DNA of 64,000 bases from Halomonas alkaliantarctica (GCF_029854215.1 NZ_CP122961.1:3100001-3164000); one strand, 5' to 3'; positions 1 through 8,105 are shown, counted from the first letter of the stretch. Made by a program: numbers and translations. Notes: generated by a model from the letters alone, not told the origin.

Positions 1-66
1 TGGAAAGAGACGCTGCTGGAACTGGGTTTTTCTGCCTCAGATACACAAGTGAGTGAGCCCGCATGA
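1..66 (+). CDS. TRAP transporter substrate-binding protein, 3' end only
   Basis: The window opens inside a reading frame that gives 21 residues (beginning WKETLLELGF) and ends at TGA 64-66. The stop overlaps the ATG of the TRAP small permease at 63 (ATGA), which implies translational coupling. DctP-type periplasmic binding proteins normally sit just upstream of the small and large permeases, so position is the main evidence. The fragment is too short to identify by sequence. Confidence 0.5.
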   Translation, partial: WKETLLELGFSASDTQVSEPA

Positions 67-563
67 TCACCAAACACGTGGAGGCGTTGAGCCAGTGGAT
101 TGCCAAAAGCGCCATGGTGCTGGCCTCATTGTTTCTGGTACTGATGGCGCTGCATGTCTCATTGGATGTAGGCCTGCGCTACTTATTCGGAAAGTCATTT
201 ACCGGCACCCTGGAGTTTGTCTCTTTCTACTACATGGTCGCCGTCGTCTTTCTGCCACTCGCTTATGTGGAGCTTCAGCGGGAGCACATCAGCGTGGATG
301 TGTTAGTGGGGAGGCTTCCGTCTAGGGCCCAGCTGGTGCTTTACCTGTTTGCCAGCACTCTTGGGCTCGTCTATTTCGGCATGCTCTGCTACCAGAGCTA
401 TCTTGATGCGGTTCGCGCCACGGTTCGAATGGAAACGGCCATGGCCAACTTTACCTTCTATCTTTGGCCCAGTCGCTGGGCGTTACCGGTTGGCTTTGCA
501 GCTATGTGCCTGGCCATCCTCGCCAACATGATTAAGGCGCTGCAACAACGCCGAGCCCTTTAG
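63..563 (+). CDS. TRAP transporter small permease (DctQ family)
   Basis: A 166-residue inner-membrane protein of normal DctQ length. Four hydrophobic segments are visible, at about 18-38, 52-72, 92-112 and 137-157. The small subunit of a tripartite ATP-independent periplasmic transporter partners the large permease in sodium-driven solute uptake. The start overlaps the preceding stop by ATGA, and the large permease begins 11 bases after its stop, so the three genes form one operon. The substrate cannot be read from this subunit. The downstream amidohydrolase suggests an amide or peptide-like compound, which is inference. Confidence 0.9.
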   Translation: MITKHVEALSQWIAKSAMVLASLFLVLMALHVSLDVGLRYLFGKSFTGTLEFVSFYYMVAVVFLPLAYVELQREHISVDVLVGRLPSRAQLVLYLFASTLGLVYFGMLCYQSYLDAVRATVRMETAMANFTFYLWPSRWALPVGFAAMCLAILANMIKALQQRRAL

Positions 564-573
564 GAGTTTCCTA

Positions 574-1881
574 ATGAGTAATATCGAGATAGGCATGGCA
601 GGCATTGCCATCGCCTTGGCCCTGATCGCCCTGCGCGTGCCAATCGGCATTGCACTGGGCTTGGTGTCCATCATCGGCATTGGTGAAATGACCAGCATAC
701 GCGTGGCCTGGGGGATGATTTCTGCCACGCCGTTTGACTTTGCAGGCACCTGGGAACTGACCGCTGCACCTATGTTCCTGTTCATGGGCTATTTGTGTAC
801 TAGCACCAATATGACCCAAGGCCTGTTTCACGCCATGCGCCTTTATCTGGCACGCCTGCCCGGTGGCCTAGCGGTTTCCAGTGTCATGGCCTCTGCTTTC
901 TTTGCCGCCGCGTCGGGCTCTAGCGTAGCAACCTCGGCTGCAATGTCGCGTATTGCCGTGCCCGAAATGCTCAAGCATAACTACGACAAGGGGTTGGCTA
1001 CGGGTACCGTCGCAGCATCTGGCACACTCGGCTCGCTGATTCCGCCAAGCGTGTTGCTGGTGCTCTATGGCGTTTATGCTCAAGTGTCGGTAGGCCAGCT
1101 ATTTATGGCGGGGTTCATTCCCGGTGTGCTTTCAGCGCTGCTTTACATCGCCATGATCATGGTGAGAACCAAGCTGAATCCCAGTCTGGCGGGCAACACC
1201 GATGTGCGCTCTAGCTGGGAAGAAAAATGGGATGCCTTTAAGCATATTTGGCCGTTGCCGCTGCTGATCGGATCAGTGCTTGGCGGGATTTTCCTGGGTA
1301 TCTTCTCACCTACGGAAGCAGGGGCCGTGGGTACAACCATTGCAGCCCTGATCGCCCTGGCACGTCGCACGCTCACCTTTTCAGCCATTCAGGAAGCACT
1401 GGTTCGCACGGCGGTGAGCACGGCAAGCATCTTCATTATTCTCATCGGGTCACTGTTTTTCACTCGTTTTCTAGCCATGAGTGGCGTACCCGCCGCTTTT
1501 TCCGAGTTGATTCTCGGTGTTAGTACTGAGACGTGGTGGATCATTCTTGCTGTCGCTGTGATCTATCTCGTACTGGGTATGTTTATCGACTCCATAGGTT
1601 TACTGCTGCTCACTCTGCCGTTAATCCTGCCCTTAGTAGAGGGCGCTGATCTCAACTTGATCTGGTTCGGCATCATCGTCGTCAAGCTGCTGGAAGTGGG
1701 GCTGGTTACCCCGCCTATCGGACTCAATGTTTATGTCATCAAAGGCGCGCTGGGCAATAGCGTCACACTGTCTGAAGTGTTCAAGGGCGTTACCTGGTTC
1801 ATTGTCATGGATATTGTTGCCCTGTTGTTGATCGTGCTGATTCCAGCGCTTTCGCTCTATCTACCGCAAAAAATGTTTTAA
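574..1881 (+). CDS. TRAP transporter large permease (DctM family)
   Basis: A 435-residue polytopic membrane protein with about a dozen hydrophobic segments, the usual length and pattern for DctM. Family-like stretches include the region of SGSSVATSAAMSRIAVPEM near residue 110-130 and TPPIGLNVYVIKGA near 385, both typical of the transport core. It forms the sodium-coupled channel of a TRAP system with the small permease upstream. A Shine-Dalgarno AGGAG (562-566) lies 7 bases before the ATG. The amidohydrolase gene follows within 40 bases on the same strand, so uptake and hydrolysis are probably co-expressed. Confidence 0.95.
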   Translation: MSNIEIGMAGIAIALALIALRVPIGIALGLVSIIGIGEMTSIRVAWGMISATPFDFAGTWELTAAPMFLFMGYLCTSTNMTQGLFHAMRLYLARLPGGLAVSSVMASAFFAAASGSSVATSAAMSRIAVPEMLKHNYDKGLATGTVAASGTLGSLIPPSVLLVLYGVYAQVSVGQLFMAGFIPGVLSALLYIAMIMVRTKLNPSLAGNTDVRSSWEEKWDAFKHIWPLPLLIGSVLGGIFLGIFSPTEAGAVGTTIAALIALARRTLTFSAIQEALVRTAVSTASIFIILIGSLFFTRFLAMSGVPAAFSELILGVSTETWWIILAVAVIYLVLGMFIDSIGLLLLTLPLILPLVEGADLNLIWFGIIVVKLLEVGLVTPPIGLNVYVIKGALGNSVTLSEVFKGVTWFIVMDIVALLLIVLIPALSLYLPQKMF

Positions 1882-1917
1882 CGCCACTCTCACATGAAAT
1901 ACCCACAAGGAACACTC

Positions 1918-3144
1918 ATGACAACAACACGTTTTATTAATGCCAACGTCATTGATACTCGCAACGGAAAGGTGCTCGCCAACCAGCAGGTGCGCATTCA
2001 GGATGGCCGTATCGTCGATGTGAGCGATTCGCCCCTTGAAGGCAGTGATGATCACGTCATCGATATTCAGGGTCACTTCCTGATGCCCGGTCTGGTTGAT
2101 TCGCATGTCCACGTCACGGCTATCACACCCAATTTTGCCCTATTGGAGACGCTTTCGCCTTTCTATGTCGGTGCCAAATCAAGCGAGTTGATGGAAGCCA
2201 TGTTGATGCGTGGATTCACCACCGTGCGCGACGCTGGCGGTGCAGATTATGGCCTGGCCAAAGCCGTAGACGAAGGCGCTTTGATCGGCCCGCGCATCAT
2301 GTACGCAGGAAATGCCCTTTCTCAGACTGGCGGTCACGCCGACATGCGTGGCCCTGGGCAGCAAACCTTTGAAGGTTGTTTCTGCTGCGCGGGTCTCGGT
2401 CGTGTTTGCGACGGTGTTAGTGAAGTACGCCGGGCCGCTCGGGATGAGATCAGGAAGGGGGCCACCCAGATCAAAATTATGGCCTCAGGCGGTGTTTCTT
2501 CACCGACCGACCGTATCGATAGCACCCAGTTTTCGCTTGAGGAAATTGACGCCATTGTGGAGGAAGCCACTGCCGCCAATATTCACACCATGGCACATGC
2601 TTATACGGCACGCGCTATCAATCGGCTTATCCCAAGAGGCGTCAAGACCATTGAGCACGGCAACCTCATGGACGAGGAGAGCTGTCGGCTATTCCTTGAG
2701 TACGACGCTTACCTTACGCCGACGCTCTGCACCTACGACGCCCTAGCGAAGGAAGGTGTCGAGGCGGGGATGGCCGAGCACCTACAGCGCAAGGTGTATG
2801 ATGTTCTGGATGCAGGCGGTAAGGCGCTAGAAATGGCCCAACGGTATGGCGTTAAAATGCTCTACGGCTCTGACCTGCTTGGTCGGATGCAGCGCCATCA
2901 GCTCAACGAATTCCATTTACGTAAAGATGTGGTACCGACCGACGAACTGATTCGTGCGGCAACAAGCCACGCCGCCGACGCTTATGGGCACACAGGCGAT
3001 TTTGGCGAAATTATTCCAGGCGCAAGAGGGGATATTATCGTACTCAAAGACAACCCTTTGGATGATATCACCGTGCTTACTCAGCCTGATGAACAGCTCA
3101 TGTTGATTATGAAGGGAGGCGTTTCTTACAAAAACACTCTCTAG
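1918..3144 (+). CDS. metal-dependent amidohydrolase (imidazolonepropionase/Xaa-Pro dipeptidase-like)
   Basis: A 408-residue cytosolic hydrolase of the amidohydrolase superfamily. Metal-site motifs appear in order: HVH at about 63-65, a Lys in KIMASGG near 190 that could be carboxylated, HAY near 230, EHG near 250 and GSDLL near 320. I chose ATG 1918 because AAGGAA sits just upstream; an in-frame ATG at 1894 lacks such a site. It follows TRAP permease genes and probably processes the imported compound. The closest recognisable group is the imidazolonepropionase-related amidohydrolases, many of which cleave dipeptides or cyclic amides. The actual substrate is unknown. Confidence 0.85.
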   Translation: MTTTRFINANVIDTRNGKVLANQQVRIQDGRIVDVSDSPLEGSDDHVIDIQGHFLMPGLVDSHVHVTAITPNFALLETLSPFYVGAKSSELMEAMLMRGFTTVRDAGGADYGLAKAVDEGALIGPRIMYAGNALSQTGGHADMRGPGQQTFEGCFCCAGLGRVCDGVSEVRRAARDEIRKGATQIKIMASGGVSSPTDRIDSTQFSLEEIDAIVEEATAANIHTMAHAYTARAINRLIPRGVKTIEHGNLMDEESCRLFLEYDAYLTPTLCTYDALAKEGVEAGMAEHLQRKVYDVLDAGGKALEMAQRYGVKMLYGSDLLGRMQRHQLNEFHLRKDVVPTDELIRAATSHAADAYGHTGDFGEIIPGARGDIIVLKDNPLDDITVLTQPDEQLMLIMKGGVSYKNTL

Positions 3145-3180
3145 AAAGCCCACAGTTTGGTTCTTCATTACAGCTCAAAA

Positions 3181-3222
3181 GCCTGGACTCTATACACATA
3201 TAGCCCAGGCCTGAGCGTTTTA
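3181..3222 (+). terminator. stem-loop after the TRAP/amidohydrolase operon
   Basis: GCCTGG (3181-3186) pairs with CCAGGC (3205-3210), and an inner CTATA/TATAG stem closes on a CACA loop. A GCGTTTT tract follows. It lies 40 bases after the amidohydrolase stop and fits a factor-independent terminator, with a weak U-tract. Confidence 0.5.
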
Positions 3223-3223
3223 A

Positions 3224-3249
3224 GCTAAGCCCTCTGTGGCGGGCTTAGC
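3224..3249. terminator. convergent-region hairpin
   Basis: GCTAAGCCC (3224-3232) and GGGCTTAGC (3241-3249) form a perfect 9-bp stem with an 8-base loop between the convergent amidohydrolase and TonB-receptor genes. The minus-strand reading lies 14 bases past the receptor stop. The U-tract is poor on both sides, so efficiency is uncertain. Confidence 0.5.
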
Positions 3250-3262
3250 CTTTAGATTACGC

Positions 3263-5323
3263 TTACCAGCTATATTTAACGCTGCCAATCACACTGCGAG
3301 ATTCGCCGTAATAACACCAGAAATCAGATTCACAGCTAGCTACATATTCTTCGTTTGTAATATTGTTAACGTTAAGCTGAGCAGTCCAGCTTTCATTGAT
3401 GTCATAGCTGGCCATTGCATCGCCCACGGTATAACTAGGTACATCGATAGAAAGTCCGCCTGAGCTTTCACCGACATGACGGATACCAGCACCAACTTTC
3501 AAACCATCCACGCCAGTACCTTGAAAGTCATAGTCAATCCATGCCGATGCTTGATGACGGGGAATGAGGCTCTTACGCTGACCGTTTTCGTCTTCAGCAT
3601 CAGTATAAGTATAGGCAGCGGTTAGTTGGAGTTGGTCGGTCAAATAGCTGACACCTTCTACCTCAAACCCTTGGGATGTCTGTTTACCACTCTGCTCCTG
3701 AGGACCTCCTGTTGTTGAAGTCACCAAACTATTGCGCTGCTCTAGGTCAAAGATTGCAGCTGTTACATAGCCATCCCAAGAAGTGGGAGCAATCTTAACC
3801 CCAAGCTCCCACTGCTCACCTTCCAATGGCTCGTAAAGATCTCCACCATCGTCAACGCTGGTTTGCGCTTCAAAGGATTCTGTGTAGCTCAAGTAGGGGT
3901 TAATGCCATGGTTACCGAGATACATCACGCCACCGGACCAAGAGACCTGATTATCATCGGCCCGCTCCGTTGTTCCACTAGTTCGATTGGAGTTGTCAGT
4001 TTCTGCCTGATCGTAGCGAACAGCTCCCAGCAATACCCAACGGTCATCGATACGCAATTGGTCCTGAAGATAAAAACCTAGCTGCTCTTTATCGATTTGA
4101 CGCTGAGTCAACAGATCGCTGGAGACTGGTGCAATATCGCCCTGCGGATTGAAAATATCGACAACATCGTAACCAAAGCTATCGAATTCCTTACCATCAA
4201 GACTTAGATCTTGGTAGTCCACCCCGACCAGTAACGTGTTTTCAGTACGATCTGTAAACCACTGACCCACCATACGGTTATCAATCGTAAAACTGTCGAT
4301 CTCTCCATCGCGCTGCAAATGGCCCCGATAAGCTGTTTGCCCATCACCCGTTTGTCCTAGAACATAAGTGCTGCGGAGATCCAAATCGAGATGGCTATAC
4401 CGGAAATCCTGCTCAAATTTCCAGGTATCATCGAGCTGATGCTTGAACTCGTAGCCGATAGCCGTCTGAGTACGTTCATCCTTATCGTAGTTGGGGGCAC
4501 CATAGTTAGTTTGCGGGTCTACCTTGCCAAAAGGCGTATTGTTTATCGTACCGTAGGGAAGTTTGAAAGGATTGACCGGAACGCCGTCGTCCTGCTGGAA
4601 ACTGGCTAGAACTGTTAGTTGCGTCTCATCAGAAATATCCCACTCAAGGCTCGGCGCAAAGTAATAACGCTCATTATCAGTGTCATTTAAATCACCATCC
4701 CGCTCTTTGTATACCCCAACGACACGATAGCGTACGTCGCCACTTTCTGTGGCTGGACCCGAGGTATCAAAACCCAACTGGCGGTGGTCACGGTTGCCCG
4801 CTTGTATTTCGACCTCACCTCTTTGCTCATCGGTAGGGCGCTTGCTTACTGCGTTAATCAGCCCTCCCGAAGGTGCTTCGCCATATAGGATCGATGCGGG
4901 CCCTTTAAAAACGTCGACTCTATCCAGGCCATAAGTTTCAGGTAACCACTGATAGTAACCGGCACGATAGAGACGAAGTCCATCCTGATAGGTTGCCTGA
5001 TCAAAGCCCCGGATTTTGAACCAATCCGTGTTGTTGTCCGAGCCATAGTGGCCGGAAAGCACACCCGACCGATAGCGGAACGTCTCGTCGAGTTGCTGGA
5101 CGTTACGATCATCAAGGTCTTCACGATTCACAGTAGATACCGGGCGTGGCGTTTCCACTAGCGGGGTATCGACTTTCAAAGCCGTGGCCGTGACCACCAC
5201 GGTGTCGTTGGACGTAGACGTTTCTTGCGCGTAGGCAGATGCACAAAAGATCGCCACGGTGACGGGAATCAGCGAGGAGATTGAGCGCGCCAAAGGACGA
5301 CGGGCAAACGGCAGACGAGGCAT
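3263..5323 (-). CDS. TonB-dependent siderophore receptor (FhuA/FecA-like)
   Basis: A 686-residue outer-membrane receptor. A signal peptide ends near AYA-Q (32/33), and a TonB box DTVVVTA lies at 40-46. The plug domain follows (PRPVSTVNREDL near 60, RVDVFKGPASILYGEAPSGGLINAVSKRP near 135-163), then a long beta-barrel that ends in an aromatic residue (VKYSW), as needed for BAM insertion. The plug features are typical of ferric-siderophore receptors of the hydroxamate/citrate class. A Fur-box-like site lies about 55 bases upstream. It has no adjacent importer genes and may use the ABC system at 15-19 kb. The ligand is not identifiable. Confidence 0.93.
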   Translation of the reverse strand: MPRLPFARRPLARSISSLIPVTVAIFCASAYAQETSTSNDTVVVTATALKVDTPLVETPRPVSTVNREDLDDRNVQQLDETFRYRSGVLSGHYGSDNNTDWFKIRGFDQATYQDGLRLYRAGYYQWLPETYGLDRVDVFKGPASILYGEAPSGGLINAVSKRPTDEQRGEVEIQAGNRDHRQLGFDTSGPATESGDVRYRVVGVYKERDGDLNDTDNERYYFAPSLEWDISDETQLTVLASFQQDDGVPVNPFKLPYGTINNTPFGKVDPQTNYGAPNYDKDERTQTAIGYEFKHQLDDTWKFEQDFRYSHLDLDLRSTYVLGQTGDGQTAYRGHLQRDGEIDSFTIDNRMVGQWFTDRTENTLLVGVDYQDLSLDGKEFDSFGYDVVDIFNPQGDIAPVSSDLLTQRQIDKEQLGFYLQDQLRIDDRWVLLGAVRYDQAETDNSNRTSGTTERADDNQVSWSGGVMYLGNHGINPYLSYTESFEAQTSVDDGGDLYEPLEGEQWELGVKIAPTSWDGYVTAAIFDLEQRNSLVTSTTGGPQEQSGKQTSQGFEVEGVSYLTDQLQLTAAYTYTDAEDENGQRKSLIPRHQASAWIDYDFQGTGVDGLKVGAGIRHVGESSGGLSIDVPSYTVGDAMASYDINESWTAQLNVNNITNEEYVASCESDFWCYYGESRSVIGSVKYSW

Positions 5324-5375
5324 GGTGTGGTCTCAGTTGGATTTAGGAGCAAAGAGGAAGCAGAAAAATAAGCAT

Positions 5376-5400
5376 CATGATAATCGTTGTTATTAGCATT
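5376..5400 (-). promoter_or_regulatory. candidate Fur box upstream of the TonB receptor
   Basis: The stretch containing GATAATCGTTGTTATTAGC matches 13 of 19 positions of the classic Fur consensus (GATAATGATAATCATTATC), by eye. It sits 53-77 bases upstream of the siderophore receptor start. Iron repression of such receptors is well established for the family. The site itself is inferred. Confidence 0.55.
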
Positions 5401-5596
5401 CATGATAGCGCTTTTAAATAGCTGCTTTCAATGACCTAATGAGAGGATTCCAACGCCGCCTGACAGCGACACAAACTATACGTAGCCTTGATGGTTATAA
5501 GCGGTTGAGTGTGCGCTGGCGAACATGAGTGAAAGAATTCTAAATTAACTACTCTTCAATGATACGACGCGCGGTTCCTTAGTCTGCCCCAGCCTT

Positions 5597-5614
5597 TTAT
5601 GTGCGTTAGCGTAC
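5597..5614. promoter_or_regulatory. palindromic motif upstream of the first Crp/Fnr gene
   Basis: TTATGTGCGTTAGCGTAC contains an imperfect inverted repeat (GTGCG-TTAG-CGTAC). Nearly the same 18 bases recur at 6522-6539 before the second Crp/Fnr gene, at almost the same distance from the start (140 and 132 bases). It is a candidate operator, possibly autoregulatory. The rest of 5401-5754 holds no gene that I can support. Confidence 0.4.
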
Positions 5615-5754
5615 AGAGCTTGCCTATTGATGGGCTATACTCGAACGATATCTCTCTAAGAACTTGAGATACCAGTCAAAAGTACCAGAATCCGGCATCC
5701 CATTCAGGCGACTGCAGTAAAACTGCGATTGCCAGCAATCAGGGGGAATATTCA

Positions 5755-6475
5755 ATGCCAGTGCCCTGTGATTTCCAGCAGAATGCTTTGCTGGGCTTAC
5801 TGCCTGAGGAAGAACTGAATCGTCTGTTGCCTGATTTAGAGAGGGTGACGCTGACATTGGGCCAATCGCTGTCTGAATCTGGACAGCATATGAACCACGT
5901 TTACTTTCCACTGGATTCTATCGTCTCGCTGCTGTGCGTGATGGAAAATGGCGCCTCGACAGAAATTGCCGTTGTCGGTTATGAAGGAGTGGTGGGCGTT
6001 TCGCTATTCATGGGCGGTGAGACCACACCCAGTCGGGCAATCGTTCAGAGTGCCGGGCAAGCGTTACGTCTCAAGGGGCATCTGCTTAAAAAACGAATTT
6101 TACCGCGCTGGCCCAATGCAGCGACTGCTCTTGCGCTACACCCAAGCACTGCTGACGCAGATGGCGCAAACAGCGGTATGCAATCGCCATCACAATGTCG
6201 ATCAGCAGCTATGCCGCTGGCTGTTACTCAGCCTTGACCGTCTATCGGGCGATAAACTGATTATGACCCAAGAGCTCATTGCCAATATGCTGGGCGTGCG
6301 CCGCGAAGGCGTGACCGAATCCGCTGGAAAACTCCAGCGAGCGGGACTGATTGCCTACAACCGCGGGCATATCACCGTCATTGACAGGCCAGGGCTAGAG
6401 AAGCGGGTCTGCGAGTGTTACGCGGTGGTTAAGCGCGAGTACGACCGTCTACTCAACCACCATAACGTTATGTAG
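5755..6475 (+). pseudogene. Crp/Fnr-family regulator, frameshifted
   Basis: The first frame encodes a cyclic-nucleotide-binding-like beta-roll domain (residues 1 to about 115, with HMNHVYFPLDSIVSLL). After A6 at 6088-6093 the coherent protein continues in the next frame with QRLLLRYTQALLTQMAQTA, the dimer helix and a winged-helix domain (MTQELIANMLGVRREGV, GHITVIDRPGLE) to the stop at 6473-6475. Removing one A would restore an uninterrupted protein of about 239 residues. The second half looks fully conserved, so the lesion is recent or is a homopolymer sequencing error. The paralogue at 6672 is intact and resembles it throughout. Confidence 0.75.
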
Positions 6476-6521
6476 TCCTTTAATCCCTGCCATCAATTTA
6501 TCCGTAAACACCATTCCAACG

Positions 6522-6539
6522 TTATGTACGCTAGCGTGC
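6522..6539. promoter_or_regulatory. palindromic motif upstream of the second Crp/Fnr gene
   Basis: TTATGTACGCTAGCGTGC differs from the copy at 5597-5614 at only three positions, all transitions, and keeps an imperfect palindrome (GTACG-CTAG-CGTGC). It lies 132 bases before the start at 6672. It is a candidate binding site for one of the paired regulators. Confidence 0.4.
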
Positions 6540-6671
6540 CGACGCGTGATTTACCCAATGTTAATATGCAGATAGATCATCAGGGTTTAACGATGGCCGA
6601 TCTGCAGCCGACATCAAAATGATTTAACCCTCATTGTGCCGTTTGCCAGGTTCTTTCAACCGGAGAGGCAC

Positions 6672-7385
6672 ATGACGTCTTTTATGCACGTCCTTAATGC
6701 CAACAGACTGCTTACTGAGCTACCGGCCGTCGAGCGGGATGGCTTTATGGCCGTTAGCGAAACCGTAGAGCTTTCATTTGGCGAAGTACTCTTCCAGCCT
6801 GCCGAGACGATTACCCACGTCTATTTCCCTATTGATAGCTTCATTTCTCTAATTGTTGTACTCGACTCTGATAACCGTCTAGAGGTCGCGATGGCAGGCC
6901 GTGAGGGCATGCTGGGTAGCTCGCTTGTGTTGGGCATCGAAGAAACACCAATGCTCGCGCTGGTTCAAGGGGCGGGATCGGCCCTTCGCATTACTGCTGA
7001 AAATTTTCAACAACTTCTACTTAGCAGTCCCTTATTACATCAGCGACTAAAGCGATATATCTATGTCGTAATGAAGCAACTGGCAACGGCGGCGGCATGT
7101 AATCATTTCCATCGGATTGAGGCGCGTCTCGCAAGATGGCTGTTGATGACTCAGGATCGTGCTGGGTCTGATCAATTGAATCTGACCCATGAATTTCTGG
7201 CCATGATGCTCGGGGTTAGACGTGCAGGCATTACGCTGGCGACGATAGCCCTGCAGGCACGCGGATTAATCCGTTATCAGGGTGGAACAATCACGGTGCT
7301 TGATCGGCCAGGTCTAATCGAGGCGTCCTGCGAATGCTATATAGAAGATTGCGCGTTGTACGCCAAAATGTTGCCGGTGTTATAG
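6672..7385 (+). CDS. Crp/Fnr-family transcriptional regulator
   Basis: A 237-residue regulator. The N-terminal cNMP-like beta-roll covers about 20-110 (ITHVYFPIDSFISLIVVL, EVAMAGREGMLGSSL). A dimerisation helix follows (KRYIYVVMKQLATAAACNHFH), then a C-terminal winged helix (LTHEFLAMMLGVRRAGITLA) ending in TITVLDRPGLIEASCECY. ATG 6672 is preferred because GGAGAGG lies 4 bases upstream; the ATG at 6636 lacks one. The protein lacks the Fnr cysteine cluster and the Crp cAMP-contact set, so the ligand is unknown. It is a tandem paralogue of the frameshifted gene upstream and shares its upstream palindrome. Confidence 0.88.
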   Translation: MTSFMHVLNANRLLTELPAVERDGFMAVSETVELSFGEVLFQPAETITHVYFPIDSFISLIVVLDSDNRLEVAMAGREGMLGSSLVLGIEETPMLALVQGAGSALRITAENFQQLLLSSPLLHQRLKRYIYVVMKQLATAAACNHFHRIEARLARWLLMTQDRAGSDQLNLTHEFLAMMLGVRRAGITLATIALQARGLIRYQGGTITVLDRPGLIEASCECYIEDCALYAKMLPVL

Positions 7386-7425
7386 AGGGGGGATAACTTA
7401 GAGATAGCTCTGCTATTTCCCCCCT
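7386..7425 (+). terminator. GC-rich hairpin after the Crp/Fnr gene
   Basis: AGGGGGGA (7386-7393) pairs with TTCCCCCCT-side bases (7418-7425), directly after the stop codon. There is no clear U-tract, so it may act as an mRNA 3' end or an imperfect terminator. Confidence 0.4.
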
Positions 7426-7471
7426 GAGTTGAAGCCGAGCCCGAACATCCTTAAAAGTGCAAAGATTCATT

Positions 7472-7497
7472 CGCTAATGGATTCGAACCTATTAGCG
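7472..7497. other. T-arm-like hairpin
   Basis: CGCTAATGG (7472-7480) and CC-T-ATTAGCG (7488-7497) form a 9-bp stem with one bulge and a 7-base loop ATTCGAA. Read on the minus strand, the loop and closing pairs give GGTTCGAATCC, the standard tRNA T-arm sequence. No complete tRNA surrounds it. It may be a relic of earlier integration at a tRNA, or coincidence. Confidence 0.3.
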
Positions 7498-7563
7498 TCA
7501 GTTGTTAGGTGAAAACAGGATAGAACACGAGGGGAAGGAATCGAGCAGTTGATATACCGCAGC

Positions 7564-7587
7564 CCAAGGGACTCATAACCCCCTGCT
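7564..7587. repeat. tRNA anticodon-arm copy with inverted loop
   Basis: The flanks CCAAGGGA and CCCCTGCT match the anticodon-stem region of the tRNA at 12816-12839. The central seven bases are CTCATAA here and TTATGAG there, exact reverse complements. It lies 24 bases outside the left island boundary. It may be a rearranged or older recombination core site. The mechanism is unknown. Confidence 0.5.
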
Positions 7588-7608
7588 TTTAAAATAGGTA
7601 AATATAGG

Positions 7609-7624
7609 AATGGTGGGCCCAGTA
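7609..7624 (-). repeat. left attachment-site repeat of the genomic island
   Basis: AATGGTGGGCCCAGTA is repeated exactly at 12784-12799, where it forms the 3' end (acceptor stem and CCA) of the tRNA. Direct duplication of a tRNA 3' end is the classic footprint of tyrosine-integrase insertion. The identity is 16 bases, followed by divergence. Confidence 0.7.
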
Positions 7625-8105
7625 TCACCCCAAAAGGATATTTATATCATTGTTTTTTTTATGAATTTATATTTAATAAAAAAAGCAAATGCCCCCTAAC
7701 ATGCCCCCTTACGAAATCTGTATATTTTATATAGGAAAAAGCGTTACTTATGAACAAAAATAAAAATTAGTTCTTCCTCAAATATAATTTTACTTACACG
7801 TAAGCATCATAGTTGACCTTTAGCAGGATGAAGCGAGATGCTCAGCTACGTAAGGTTGCTAATGACGTTATCGTATCGCTCCCGACAAATTAAAAGACGC
7901 GTACGCTGTGATCTTGGCAAAACGCTCAACGTTTCGATGGAAGAAAGTGATCATTAGCAGTAAACGCTGACTTTTTCGCAGTGGCTTAAATATCTGGAGG
8001 TCCTAGCTGCCTTAAGGTATACTGCGACACGGCCATAGCTTATATAAAGTCAAGTATTATTGACCAAAAGTGTTAAGTTCAAATATTGCCCAAGCAAAAC
8101 ATTTT
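7625..8105. other. AT-rich island segment without a supported gene
   Basis: Six-frame reading gives only short, unconvincing frames. The segment holds the paired ATGCCCCCT repeats near its left end and several A/T tracts. A start-like MKRDAQLRKVANDVIV stretch near 7830 stops after about 20 residues and may be a gene remnant. No RNA gene was recognised. Confidence 0.4.
7689..7709. repeat. short direct repeats near the left island end
   Basis: ATGCCCCCT occurs at 7689-7697 and again at 7701-7709, a 12-base period, about 65 bases inside the left attachment repeat. Closely spaced repeats of this size near an att core could be integrase arm-binding sites. That role is inference. Confidence 0.35.

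Noticed and set aside
2312..2746. 144-codon plus-strand frame inside the amidohydrolase gene
   Set aside because: It overlaps conserved metal-site motifs of the hydrolase in another frame and has no independent support.
7564..7587. A second tRNA gene at the left island end
   Set aside because: Only the anticodon arm is recognisable, with an inverted loop; acceptor, D and T arms are missing in the right order.
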